In this document: in pieces, positions 35,391-44,354 of the stretch | How positions within the stretch are numbered: position 1 is the stretch's first letter | Layout: every line of letters starts with the position of its first letter | Assembly (NCBI RefSeq): GCF_016865365.1 | Contig: NZ_AP024469.1 | Span: forward strand, 3,440,501-3,504,500 | Direction of reading: 5' to 3' | DNA from: Geobacter sp. SVR | Lineage (GTDB): Bacteria > Desulfobacterota > Desulfuromonadia > Geobacterales > Pseudopelobacteraceae | Length of the DNA stretch: 64,000 nucleotides | The notes under the pieces: model-generated | What the model saw: only the letters and a program-made list of their open reading frames with translations | What the model was told of the DNA's origin: nothing | Databases searched by the model: none | Made by a program: the position numbers and the translations under genes

Positions 35391-36438
35391 TGTCCGCGCT
35401 CCTACCGCCGACACCGCTCAAAAGAGCGGCCAGCCTGCGTTTTGCGTTCCTGAGCAGTTGAAAGGCCGCTCCCGGCATGAAAAACACCATCAGATACAGA
35501 ACATCCTTGAAATAGTAGGGGCGGCGCAGGGCAAACGCCACGGCCGGGTTCCTTTGGGCGGCCCGGTCTTTCGGATCGGTGTAGTAGGCGGACCGGTTAA
35601 ATGCCGCCAGCATCAACTTCCGGGCCATATCCCTGTTTTCGTAGCTGAAATAGTACCAATAGGCGAACCGCCGGAAGGTGTGATACAGGTTGCAGTCAAA
35701 GGCGGGATAGAACTCGCGGTCCGAAACCTTGGGATGGCGCCGGTGCCGGGAGATCAGCTTGTCGAGCGTGTACAGGTCGCCTTTCAGGGCATTGTCGGTA
35801 TTGTGCGATATGCCCGAGGTCCGGACGCGGTACGACACCAGAATGCCGGGGCAGAATCTGATCTCGTAGTGCCTCGCGATGCGCAGCCAGAGATCGTAAT
35901 CCTCACCACAGAAATACTCCCTGTTCTCGTCGAAGTAGCCCGCCTTTTCAAAAACCTCCCTGCGTATAAGGGTAACGGAGGGTGTCGAGATCCTGTTTCT
36001 CTTCACGAAATCGAGGTACACCGATCCGCTGGGGTGCTCGGAGGGGAGCTGGTACGGTGAGGTCTTCCTGCCAGTTTCATCGATCAGTTCGGGTAATGAA
36101 TAGACCAGGGCGCAGTCCGGATACGCCTCCAGCACCTTCACCTGCTCGGCCGTCTTGGTCGGATGCCATACGTCGTCATCGTCCAGAAAGGCTATCACCT
36201 CCCCTTGGGCGAGAGAAACGCCGCGATTGCGCGCCGCAGCGGGCCCGGCATTCTGCTGGCGGACGTACCTGACCTTCGGGTAGAAAGGGGATACAATCTT
36301 CTCGATATCTTCCTGGGAGCCGTCATCGACCACGATGATTTCCAGCAGCTCGTACGTTTGTGCCAGCGCCGATCGCAGCGCTTCGGTAAGATAGGCGATT
36401 CCGTTGTAGGTCGGTATCACGGCGGATATGCTGATCAT
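35383..36438 (-). CDS. Family 2 glycosyltransferase
   Basis: The 351-residue GT2 has ISAVIPTYNGIAYLTEAL, IIVVDDGSQEDI and IAFLDDDDVWHP (an extended DDDD metal site), then EDYDLWLRIARHYE. A C-terminal hydrophobic helix (VLYLMVFFMPGAAFQLL) probably associates it with the membrane. The start at 36438 follows GGAGGG. It is the fourth gene of the run from 39947. Confidence 0.92.
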   Translation of the reverse strand: MISISAVIPTYNGIAYLTEALRSALAQTYELLEIIVVDDGSQEDIEKIVSPFYPKVRYVRQQNAGPAAARNRGVSLAQGEVIAFLDDDDVWHPTKTAEQVKVLEAYPDCALVYSLPELIDETGRKTSPYQLPSEHPSGSVYLDFVKRNRISTPSVTLIRREVFEKAGYFDENREYFCGEDYDLWLRIARHYEIRFCPGILVSYRVRTSGISHNTDNALKGDLYTLDKLISRHRRHPKVSDREFYPAFDCNLYHTFRRFAYWYYFSYENRDMARKLMLAAFNRSAYYTDPKDRAAQRNPAVAFALRRPYYFKDVLYLMVFFMPGAAFQLLRNAKRRLAALLSGVGGRSADNA

Positions 36439-36536
36439 GTCCCTCCTTACTGCCTGACCGGCTGTCGAAAAATCACCGCAGGCCCTGCTGTGCCGGGATC
36501 TTGCGGCGAATGGTCGTCGTTGCTGCGTGCAAGCCC

Positions 36537-37814
36537 TCAACTGTTGATGATCGGATTCGCCGCAACAGGGATCATGCCGAGCAGACAGGTATCCAGGATC
36601 TCGTGTTTGATCCTTCTGATGGTGTTGCACTTGCCGTACAACGCGGAGCATTTCTCACGCGCGGCACGGCCGATTTGGTTGCAATGGGAGCTGTCGGCAA
36701 CCAGATCGATGCATGCCCGGGCAAAACCGTCAGGGTCGTCCCTGATCAACAACTCGCGGCCATCCAGAAAATCCAGACCCTCGGCGCCGATGGAGGTGGA
36801 AACCACCGCTTTACCGTAGGCGGCAGCCTCGATGATCTTGATCCTGGTCCCGCTCCCTGCCCGGATCGGGCAGCACACCACCCTGACCTCGCGGTACAGT
36901 GCATCCAGGTCATCCACGAACCCGCGGAACTCCACCCCGGCATGCCGGCCATGGAAGGATCTGATCTTCTCCGGGTGCGCCCCGGCAATGATCAGCTTCG
37001 CTGCCGGGATCCTGTCCCGGATGAGGGGCCAGATATCGCATACAAGATGATCGGCGGCCTGCGCATTGGGCTGGTACAGATACGTGCCGATGAAGAGAAA
37101 GGTCGCTGCCGGCTGGAGCTCCACTCCCACCGGAATTTCGATGGCATTGGGGATGGCGATCACCCCGGAGGCCCGCAGCCGTGTCGTCAGGTATTTCCGG
37201 TCGGTTTCAGAGCAGACGAATGTTCTTTGCGACCGGGCCGCCGCACGACGCTCCAGCCACATTAGGGAAAGGGCCTTCAAGTACTGCAAAGGCTTGGAGC
37301 GCCGGGAGGGGGCCTGCATCAGGCCGCGTGCGAAAGACTTGTGCTCGATATCGTCCAAGTCGAAAAAGACGGGCTGTTCGACCTTCCGGTTCGCCAGTAC
37401 CGGATAGAACGAATTAAGCCGATGGACGAATATGGCGTCCGGTTTGCGCTCCAGGCATCTGTCGAAGGCCAGCAGCTGTTCCGGACCTGAGAGCCAGTAG
37501 AAAAACGGGTGCAGAAACCACCATTCCCTAATGTAATCGCCGAAAGGAAAACGGGAGGGGAGATCGACCGTATAGTGCGGTGAGCGGTGCGCCAGATTGA
37601 CGCTGGCCGTGCATCCCCAATGCTCGGCCAGGGCCCGCTCCATGCGGCCGGCCGCCTCGGGTGAAATATCCGTCGACTGGCTGGCATAGAAAAGGATCTC
37701 CAGGTCAGCAAACATGGAAAGCGCCTCCAGGAACATCCGCATGCGCTGGAAAATGCCATGGGTGCACACCTGGATATTTTCGGGACAGGTCGAGGTGACA
37801 AAGAGGATTTTCAT
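36537..37814 (-). CDS. Family 4 glycosyltransferase (sugar transferase, Stp1/WreQ-like)
   Basis: The 425-residue enzyme begins MKILFVTSTCPENIQVCTHGIFQRM and is long for GT4, with an N-terminal acceptor half in which FDLDDIEHKSFARG is typical of one EPS-associated branch. The donor half has FLFIGTYLYQPNAQAADHL, RGFVDDLDALYREVRVVCCPIRAGSGTRIKIIEAAAYGKAVVST. The start at 37814 follows the frame's natural N-terminus; the upstream frame overlaps the preceding gene. The family name in the call is a loose resemblance only. Confidence 0.85.
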   Translation of the reverse strand: MKILFVTSTCPENIQVCTHGIFQRMRMFLEALSMFADLEILFYASQSTDISPEAAGRMERALAEHWGCTASVNLAHRSPHYTVDLPSRFPFGDYIREWWFLHPFFYWLSGPEQLLAFDRCLERKPDAIFVHRLNSFYPVLANRKVEQPVFFDLDDIEHKSFARGLMQAPSRRSKPLQYLKALSLMWLERRAAARSQRTFVCSETDRKYLTTRLRASGVIAIPNAIEIPVGVELQPAATFLFIGTYLYQPNAQAADHLVCDIWPLIRDRIPAAKLIIAGAHPEKIRSFHGRHAGVEFRGFVDDLDALYREVRVVCCPIRAGSGTRIKIIEAAAYGKAVVSTSIGAEGLDFLDGRELLIRDDPDGFARACIDLVADSSHCNQIGRAAREKCSALYGKCNTIRRIKHEILDTCLLGMIPVAANPIINS

Positions 37815-37852
37815 GATGCGCCAACCCTTCTCACGGAAGATGTGTCGCCATT

Positions 37853-38788
37853 TCATCGGGAACCGCGGGGATGTGCAGCGAACGGCACGGCCCCAACCGG
37901 CATGCTGATCACAAAAAAGAGGGCGCCCACAAACAGCCCCCACAGGTGGGCCGTTGCTCGCCGCCCCGCCTCACCGCCCCCCAGGTTCCTGCCGGCCGTC
38001 TTTATCATGGCCAGCACTTCCCAATAGGTGATTTTCAGGATGTCCCTGTCGCGGCAGAGGACATGTTTGCAGTAAAACGCTCCCCGGCCGATGAGATACC
38101 CTTTGAGCAGACGGTCGATCTCCGCGTCCAGTCGCCGGCCGTGATTGTGGTAGACGCACACTTCCGGGCAGTAGACCAGCTTCATTCCCCCCCTGTGAAC
38201 GCGGTAGATGAAGTCCGAATCTTCGGCGGACGCTATCCGGGTGCCGGCCCCGAATCTGCCGTCAAACATGCCGATCTTTCGAAAAACCGCACGGCGGAAG
38301 GCCATGTTGCAGCCATGGATAAAGGAGAAGATCTGCCCGGCGTGTAAAAACACGCGCCGCTCCCGGGAGGTCATGATGGTGATCGGCTTGTCGCGGGGGT
38401 TGTACAGTTCCACACGCCCCCCTATCCCATGAAGGTCAGGGTCCGCAGCAAACTCGTTCACGATGCCGTGCAGCCATTCCGGGTCCACGAAGCAGTCGTC
38501 GTCGGTGAAGGCCACGATCTCGCCGACCGAGAACTCGATGCCGGCGTTTCTGGCATATCCGAGCCCCTTTTTGCGCTGATACACATAACGGACCGGAAAG
38601 GGGGACGATCTGCCGAAATCTTCGACAACCTCCTCGGAGTCGTCGGTCGAACCGTTATCCACGACAATCACTTCCAGAAAAACGTCAGGGGCAATGTCCA
38701 TTTTCCGGAGTTCGGCCAGACCGGCCCTGAGACTGCCGGCCCTGTTCCGCGTACAGATCACTACCGATACCGAATGTATGTGTCCCAT
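37853..38788 (-). CDS. Family 2 glycosyltransferase with C-terminal membrane segment
   Basis: The 311-residue GT2 has VSVVICTRNRAGSLRAGL, VIVVDNGSTDDS, IVAFTDDDCFVDPEW and ASAEDSDFIYRVHRG. The C-terminus (HLWGLFVGALFFVISMPVGA) is a membrane helix. A GTG at 38800 is in frame, four codons upstream of the chosen ATG at 38788; neither has a strong ribosome-binding site, so the start is uncertain. It is 37 bp from the preceding GT gene. Confidence 0.9.
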   Translation of the reverse strand: MGHIHSVSVVICTRNRAGSLRAGLAELRKMDIAPDVFLEVIVVDNGSTDDSEEVVEDFGRSSPFPVRYVYQRKKGLGYARNAGIEFSVGEIVAFTDDDCFVDPEWLHGIVNEFAADPDLHGIGGRVELYNPRDKPITIMTSRERRVFLHAGQIFSFIHGCNMAFRRAVFRKIGMFDGRFGAGTRIASAEDSDFIYRVHRGGMKLVYCPEVCVYHNHGRRLDAEIDRLLKGYLIGRGAFYCKHVLCRDRDILKITYWEVLAMIKTAGRNLGGGEAGRRATAHLWGLFVGALFFVISMPVGAVPFAAHPRGSR

Positions 38789-38825
38789 GTTTGAATGCAC
38801 CGTCCGGAAAACCGCCGGAGCACTC

Positions 38826-39947
38826 TCACTTTATCGCAGCCACCTTTGTATGCCGGACATTGCTGCGAATACCGGACATGAGTGCTCTCATCTTCCTGCC
38901 GATACTGCCGAGGCACAGAAAGGCGAACTTCAGCCAGACCTCGGGCAATAACCATTTTTTCCTGAGGGCGTTCAGGTAGAACCCGCGCGCTTCGCGGGTA
39001 TAGAAGGCCGTGTAGCAATGATCGGCCAACTCCACATAGATCCTGATGCCCAGCCTTTCCCTGTCATAAGGGTTCAGTTCCTCATGGTTCAGCACCTCTT
39101 CTATTTCCGAGCATTTCACCTCATGGAACTTTCCTTCCTTGCCCCAGAAGCGGTGCATGCACTTCGCCAGCAGAACCTGGCCGCACTGTGCGACGATATC
39201 GTTGTTCCCCATCTGCCGCGCCATCGAGCTGATGCGGGAAAGCACGGCAAGGTCGTTGTAAAACAGCAAATCCAGATCCCGTTCCTTGAATATGTTGGTC
39301 AACGACAGGCTGTGATGCCGGTAGTTCACCATCGGTTCCGCGAAATAGCCCACATCGTAATGCAGGGCAAAGGCGCACCACATGAACCAGTCCCCCGCGT
39401 ACGGCAGATCCGACGGAAACAGGCTGACCCCGGTATAGCACTCCTTGCGCGCCATGGCCGCCGGCGCCGCAATGGGATTCCAGTGCAGGAGCCTCTTCAG
39501 GAGCTGCTTCCCTTCGAACACGATATCGTGCGACGCCAGCACGGAATACTGCAGCAGCTCTTTTTCCACTCCATCCTCGAGTTTTATCACCGGGCAGCAG
39601 ACAAAGCCGACTTCGGGATGCCCTTCCAGCAGCTCTACATACCGTTCAAGCACAAAGGGGCTGCGAATGCGGTCATCAGCCGAGATGAGCCAGATGTATT
39701 TTCCGCGGGCCAGATGAATGCCTTTGTTGAAATTGGCGATGTTCCCGAGATTGGTCTGGTTGCGGATATGCCTGACCCGCGGATCGCTGAAGCCGGCCGC
39801 CACCTTTGGCGTGGCATCGGGCGAACAGTCGTCCATTATCAGCACCTCAAAGGAGGGGTACGTCTGCAACAGGATGGAATCGACGCACTCCGCCAACAGA
39901 TGTGCCAGGTTGTAACAGGGGACGATGAAGGTGACCGTTGGTTCCAT
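38826..39947 (-). CDS. Family 2 glycosyltransferase, first gene of a five-gene operon
   Basis: The 373-residue GT2 has VTFIVPCYNLAHLLAECVDS, VLIMDDCSPDAT and IWLISADDRIRSPFVLE (A-D-D in place of D-x-D), then AGDWFMWCAFAL. The long C-terminal part (from about 230) is helical and has no clear membrane helix. It leads the run 39947-34335 and is preceded by the structured intergenic region 39948-40293. Substrate unknown. Confidence 0.9.
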   Translation of the reverse strand: MEPTVTFIVPCYNLAHLLAECVDSILLQTYPSFEVLIMDDCSPDATPKVAAGFSDPRVRHIRNQTNLGNIANFNKGIHLARGKYIWLISADDRIRSPFVLERYVELLEGHPEVGFVCCPVIKLEDGVEKELLQYSVLASHDIVFEGKQLLKRLLHWNPIAAPAAMARKECYTGVSLFPSDLPYAGDWFMWCAFALHYDVGYFAEPMVNYRHHSLSLTNIFKERDLDLLFYNDLAVLSRISSMARQMGNNDIVAQCGQVLLAKCMHRFWGKEGKFHEVKCSEIEEVLNHEELNPYDRERLGIRIYVELADHCYTAFYTREARGFYLNALRKKWLLPEVWLKFAFLCLGSIGRKMRALMSGIRSNVRHTKVAAIK

Positions 39948-40293
39948 TTTTGAAGCCCCGCTTCCGGTAAAAGATAGGTTGAATCGTGAAGCATTCCGGC
40001 TTTCACGCGCTCCGCGCGCATGACGCTCATGTTTCGCGGTCCACGACAGTGTTAAAACATATTTAATTCACCTTTCATGCCAAACCAAAACCACTTAGAA
40101 AACAACGGCTTTTCAAGAAGAGCACAAAAAGAATATTGTAACGGTTTCAACGGCAAAACGACCTCAAGGCAAGGCTGCTGCCTCTTTGGCAGCAATGCCC
40201 GCGGATGGGCAAAAAACTACGCCACGTTAATTTATTTGCGCCGGGCTGCCCAAGCGGCCCGGCGCTGAAAACGAGATTATCCGGAAAAGTCCG
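39948..40293 (-). other. Structured 346-bp intergenic region upstream of the GT operon
   Basis: Three consecutive hairpins are visible: GCGCCGGGC/GCCCGGCGC (40238-40265), GCCC/GGGC (40197-40210) and GCTGCC/GGCAGC (40177-40193). The first probably ends the giant gene at 40294 but lacks an adjacent T-tract. The others lie in what would be the leader of the operon starting at 39947. A TTGGCATGAAAGGTGA segment near 40070-40085 resembles a sigma54 site but lacks GC at -12. Confidence 0.5.
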
Positions 40294-43200
40294 CTACTGC
40301 GCCACGAACACCACATCCCTGAAGTAGTTGGTGTTTTGCCAGACCGAGGTCGGCATTGCTCCCGAAACCGTCGAATAGACCCCGCCACCGACCGGGACCT
40401 GCAAATGACCGGTGGTCACCGCGGCGTTCAGGGCGTTCGGCGCCTCGGCATAGTACCGGTCGCTGCTGTTGGATACCGCCACGATGTAATCGCTATTGGC
40501 GGTTATGTTCAGCGGTGTCGGAAGCGTGAATGCTTTCCATCCCAGCGTTCCGGAAGCGATGCTCCAGCTATAGGGGCCTGCCACCACCGCGGCGTCGCTC
40601 ACCCGCCAGATGCGCACCGTGTGGCTGCCCCCCTCCGCTTGGTTGGTATAGACACGGACCTGGGTAATCTGGCCGTTTACGTCGGACCGGAACCGGGTGC
40701 CAAGTTCGTAGGCGGCATCGTTTTCATAGAGGGTCGGGGTCTGGCTGGTAAAGATGCTTCCGCTGGAAGGTAGCGGACCTGCTTCAACAGCTATCTGCTG
40801 ATAGAGTGTCCGGGCTGCCTGGTAGCGGGCCTGCGCCTTGGAGAGATCACTGGAGAAATAGGAGTTCCAGGCACCCCCTGGAGAGGTTTTTGCCAGCAGG
40901 TTATCCATCCACTGCACATAAAAGTCGGCATCCGAGGCACTGGCGCGCACCGGCAGATTATCCACCGTCACGAAGATCGCGCCGGTATGAACCTGGTGTC
41001 CGTCGCTCCCCATCCTGCGTGCTGCCAGCCAGCCGCTGCCGGTGAAATTTATGGTTGCGGTGAGGCTGGCGCCCGTGCCGGACGAGACAGAGGCCTGCTT
41101 GCTGGCCACGACCACGCCATTTTGCACCAGTTCGATCGTGCCGGACAGGTTCTGGCCTGCGCTCCACTGAATCGTAACCTGCACGCTGCCGCCGCCGGTC
41201 AGTTTGATCTCGTCACCGGGAGCGGCGGTTGAATTGACCTTGAGATCGAGGAACTCGTTGTGTCCGTTGCGGGAAACGACGGTACGCCCCTTGGCAATGC
41301 CTTCGATCCAGGAACGGTAGGTCATGGGGCTATCCCCTACCTGCACGTAGGTCAATAACGACCCCAGGGGAGATCCGCTGTTGCAGGGATAATCGGTTCC
41401 GGCAGCCAGCCCCGGCCTGAAACCGCAGTTCAGCAGGCGGTAATAGGCCTGGATGGCACAGTCGGGGCACATGTTGTCGTAGCTGACACCCGACTGGGCA
41501 ACATCCAGCGATATGAAGTCGCTGCTTCCCAGGGCCACCTCCACTGGGTATTCAAGCGGCGTACAGCAGTTCAGGTTTTGGGGAATATTGTTATCCAAGT
41601 ACTGCATGTGGGCGAACCCGGCGATGCCGTTTTGCTGGCGGGCCCACTCGAAGATCGGCAAGGTGTATTCCTCCTGCATCTGATGCGCTTCCTGCAGCCC
41701 GAGGGCCACCACATGTCCCCCCAGGGCCTGGAACGGGTATTGGAAATAGGTGGGATCCCAGTGCCACTCCGCATCCCAATGCACAATGCGGCCGGCAGTC
41801 GAGACGGGATCGTCCTGGCCGTTCACGCGCGGCAGATCCTGGGCCTGATCCTGCACTTCGCCGTTGCCGCTGTCGGCCAGAAGCGATATCACCGACAGAT
41901 TGTTCGCAGCCATTTTCAGAGGGAAGCTCGACAGCGGGTCAGGAGTGCCGCCGCAGCTGCGATGCACATGCATGTCTCCGGCATACCAGCCTGCAGGTTC
42001 AGGGCCGGATGAGGACAGCGTGATGGTGACGGCCGCGCTTTTGGCGGCAGAGACGTTGCCGGCGGCATCCCTGGCCCAGGCGTAGAGCGTCTTGGATCCG
42101 GCGCTCGCACAGGTATAGCTGGAGGGGGCCGTGGCAGACCAGCCGGTCGAGGTCGGCGATGGAGCGGTCGAGGTTTCCGTGACCAGATAACCGGTCACCG
42201 CAATGTTATCCGTGGCGGTGAAGCTGGTGATGCTTACGATCAGGGTGGAGGAACTGGACGGAACGCTGAAGGCCGTTACCGTGGGGGCAGTGGCATCACT
42301 GAGCGTAACCGTGACAGCTGCACTTTTGGCTGCGGAGACGTTGCCCGCGGCGTCCTTGGCCCAGGCATAGAGCGTCTTGGACCCGGCTGATGCGACGGTA
42401 TAGGAGGCAGGAGGAGTGGACGACCAGCCTGAGGCGGAAGCCGAGGGGGTGCCGGACGACTCCGTCACAAGGAAGCCGGTCACCCCCACATTGTCCGTGG
42501 CAACGAAAGCCGTGATCGGCACCGTCAGACTGGAGGTGCCGGACGGGACCGTGAAGGCGGTCACCACCGGCGGCGTCGTGTCGCCCGATGCCGCCGGGCT
42601 GAAGACCACATCCACCCAGTAATTGTTACCACTGTAAGTCTGGTTCGGGAAGCCGCTGGTACCGTACTTGTAGACCCCGTTGCCGCCGTCCACGCCGTTG
42701 GCAAGGGCATGCAGCGGCGCGTTGTCCACGCCACCGGAGAGGAAATAGGAGAGATCGACCGCAAAGTAGCCGGTGGGGGAATAGTAGGAGGCCACGTAGG
42801 TGGTGTTGGCCGTAATGGCAGCCGGGGTAGTGAACGTTACTTCCTGCCAACCGGAAGCGCTCTCGCCGCTGAAGGTGGCCGTGGTAAGCCGGGTGCCGGC
42901 GCTCGTCCACAGGTTGGCAACGTGGGTGCCAGTGTTCGCGGTGCCTTTGTAAAAGCGCAGCCCGGTGATGGTGCCGTTGACATCGGAACGGAACTTCACT
43001 CCGACCTCCAGCGGTTGCCCGTCGTAGTCTGCCACGACTTTGGGAACCGCCGTGGCAGGCCAGATCGTGGAGCGGGCTGAAGCAATGGTGATGGTGACGG
43101 CCGCGCTTTTGGCTGCAGAGACATTGCCGGCCGCATCCTTGGCCCAGGCGTAGAGCGTCTTTGACCCGGCACTCGCACAGGTATAGCTCGCGGGTGCCGC

Positions 43201-44229
43201 AGCGGACCAGCCGGTCGCCGTTGGCGACGGAACGGTAGACGTTTCCGTGACCAGGAAACCGCTCACGGCAATGTTGTCCGTGGCGGTGAAGCTGGTAATT
43301 GCTACCGTCAGGCTGGAGGCGCTGGACGGAATCGTGAAGGCGGTTACCACCGGCGGCGTCGTATCTGCCAGCGTGATGGTGACGGCCGCGCTTTTGGCGG
43401 CAGAGACATTACCGGCGGCATCCTTGGCCCAGGCATACAGCGTCTTTGACCCGGCACTCGCAAAGGTGTAGCTGGAGGGTGCCGCGGCGGTCCAGCCCGA
43501 AGCGGTCGGCGACGGAGCCGTCGATGTTTCCGTGACCAGATAACCGGTGACAGCGGTGTTGTCCGTGGCAGTGAAGCTGGTAATCGCTACCGTCAGGCTG
43601 GAAGCGCTGGATGGAACCGTGAAGGCGGTCACCACCGACGGCGTCGTGTCGCCCGATGCCGCCGGGTTGAAGACCACATCCACCCAGTAATTGTTCCCAC
43701 TGTAGGTCTGGTTTGGGAAGCCGCTGGAGCCATACCGGTAGACCCCGTTGCCGCCGTCCACGCCGTTGGCAAGGGCGTGCAGCGGCGCATTGTCCATGCC
43801 ACCGGAGAGGAAATAGGAGAAATCGACCGCAAAGTAGCCGGTGGAAGAATAGTAGGAGGCCACATAGGTCGTGTTGGCCGTAATGGCGACCGGGGTGGCG
43901 AACGTTACCTCCTGCCAGCCGGAGGCGCTTTCGCTGCTGAAGGTGGCCGTGGCCAGCCGCGTGCCGGCGCTCGTCCACAGGCTGGCCACGTGGGTGCCGG
44001 TGTTGGCGGCGCCTTTGTAAAAGCGCAGGCCGGTGATGGTACCGTTGACATCGGAACGGAACTTCACCCCGACCTCCAGCGGCTGCCCGTCGTAGTCTGC
44101 CACGACCTTGGGAACCGCGGTGACGGGCCAGATCGTGGCACCGAAGGCAATGCCGGAGCAGAAGAGCGACAGGATCAGGATCGATGCCTGGAACAGGCCG
44201 TGCAGCGTGCTGGATCGAAGAAGGTGCAT
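40294..44229 (-). CDS. Giant secreted protein: DUF4082, Ig-like repeats and CehA-like PHP hydrolase domain
   Basis: This 1311-residue protein has a signal peptide (cut after ...GIAFG, residue 30). Order: DUF4082 (31-190), two 95-residue Ig-like units, DUF4082, two more Ig-like units, a CehA/McbA-type metallohydrolase domain of the PHP superfamily, and a C-terminal DUF4082-like domain (FRSDVNGQITQVRVY ... NYFRDVVFVAQ). The hydrolase has GWYAGDMHVHRSCGG (H-x-H), IVHWDAEWHWD, GFAHMQYLDN and GLAAGTDYPC, matching metal-ligand positions of the family. The protein is likely a cell-surface or matrix enzyme/adhesin acting on phosphate or other esters; the substrate is unknown. Start at 44229 follows GAGGAG. 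Confidence 0.82.
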   Translation of the reverse strand: MHLLRSSTLHGLFQASILILSLFCSGIAFGATIWPVTAVPKVVADYDGQPLEVGVKFRSDVNGTITGLRFYKGAANTGTHVASLWTSAGTRLATATFSSESASGWQEVTFATPVAITANTTYVASYYSSTGYFAVDFSYFLSGGMDNAPLHALANGVDGGNGVYRYGSSGFPNQTYSGNNYWVDVVFNPAASGDTTPSVVTAFTVPSSASSLTVAITSFTATDNTAVTGYLVTETSTAPSPTASGWTAAAPSSYTFASAGSKTLYAWAKDAAGNVSAAKSAAVTITLADTTPPVVTAFTIPSSASSLTVAITSFTATDNIAVSGFLVTETSTVPSPTATGWSAAAPASYTCASAGSKTLYAWAKDAAGNVSAAKSAAVTITIASARSTIWPATAVPKVVADYDGQPLEVGVKFRSDVNGTITGLRFYKGTANTGTHVANLWTSAGTRLTTATFSGESASGWQEVTFTTPAAITANTTYVASYYSPTGYFAVDLSYFLSGGVDNAPLHALANGVDGGNGVYKYGTSGFPNQTYSGNNYWVDVVFSPAASGDTTPPVVTAFTVPSGTSSLTVPITAFVATDNVGVTGFLVTESSGTPSASASGWSSTPPASYTVASAGSKTLYAWAKDAAGNVSAAKSAAVTVTLSDATAPTVTAFSVPSSSSTLIVSITSFTATDNIAVTGYLVTETSTAPSPTSTGWSATAPSSYTCASAGSKTLYAWARDAAGNVSAAKSAAVTITLSSSGPEPAGWYAGDMHVHRSCGGTPDPLSSFPLKMAANNLSVISLLADSGNGEVQDQAQDLPRVNGQDDPVSTAGRIVHWDAEWHWDPTYFQYPFQALGGHVVALGLQEAHQMQEEYTLPIFEWARQQNGIAGFAHMQYLDNNIPQNLNCCTPLEYPVEVALGSSDFISLDVAQSGVSYDNMCPDCAIQAYYRLLNCGFRPGLAAGTDYPCNSGSPLGSLLTYVQVGDSPMTYRSWIEGIAKGRTVVSRNGHNEFLDLKVNSTAAPGDEIKLTGGGSVQVTIQWSAGQNLSGTIELVQNGVVVASKQASVSSGTGASLTATINFTGSGWLAARRMGSDGHQVHTGAIFVTVDNLPVRASASDADFYVQWMDNLLAKTSPGGAWNSYFSSDLSKAQARYQAARTLYQQIAVEAGPLPSSGSIFTSQTPTLYENDAAYELGTRFRSDVNGQITQVRVYTNQAEGGSHTVRIWRVSDAAVVAGPYSWSIASGTLGWKAFTLPTPLNITANSDYIVAVSNSSDRYYAEAPNALNAAVTTGHLQVPVGGGVYSTVSGAMPTSVWQNTNYFRDVVFVAQ

Positions 44230-44354
44230 GCTGTTCTCCTCGTCTTTCTGGTGCCTGCTGCACCGCGGCTCGTCACGTATGTTTCGGCGGTTGGAACCGC
44301 AGCCGGCCGGCCTGCGCCTTCGCAGTTCGTTACACGACGTTTTCCGATGTGTTC

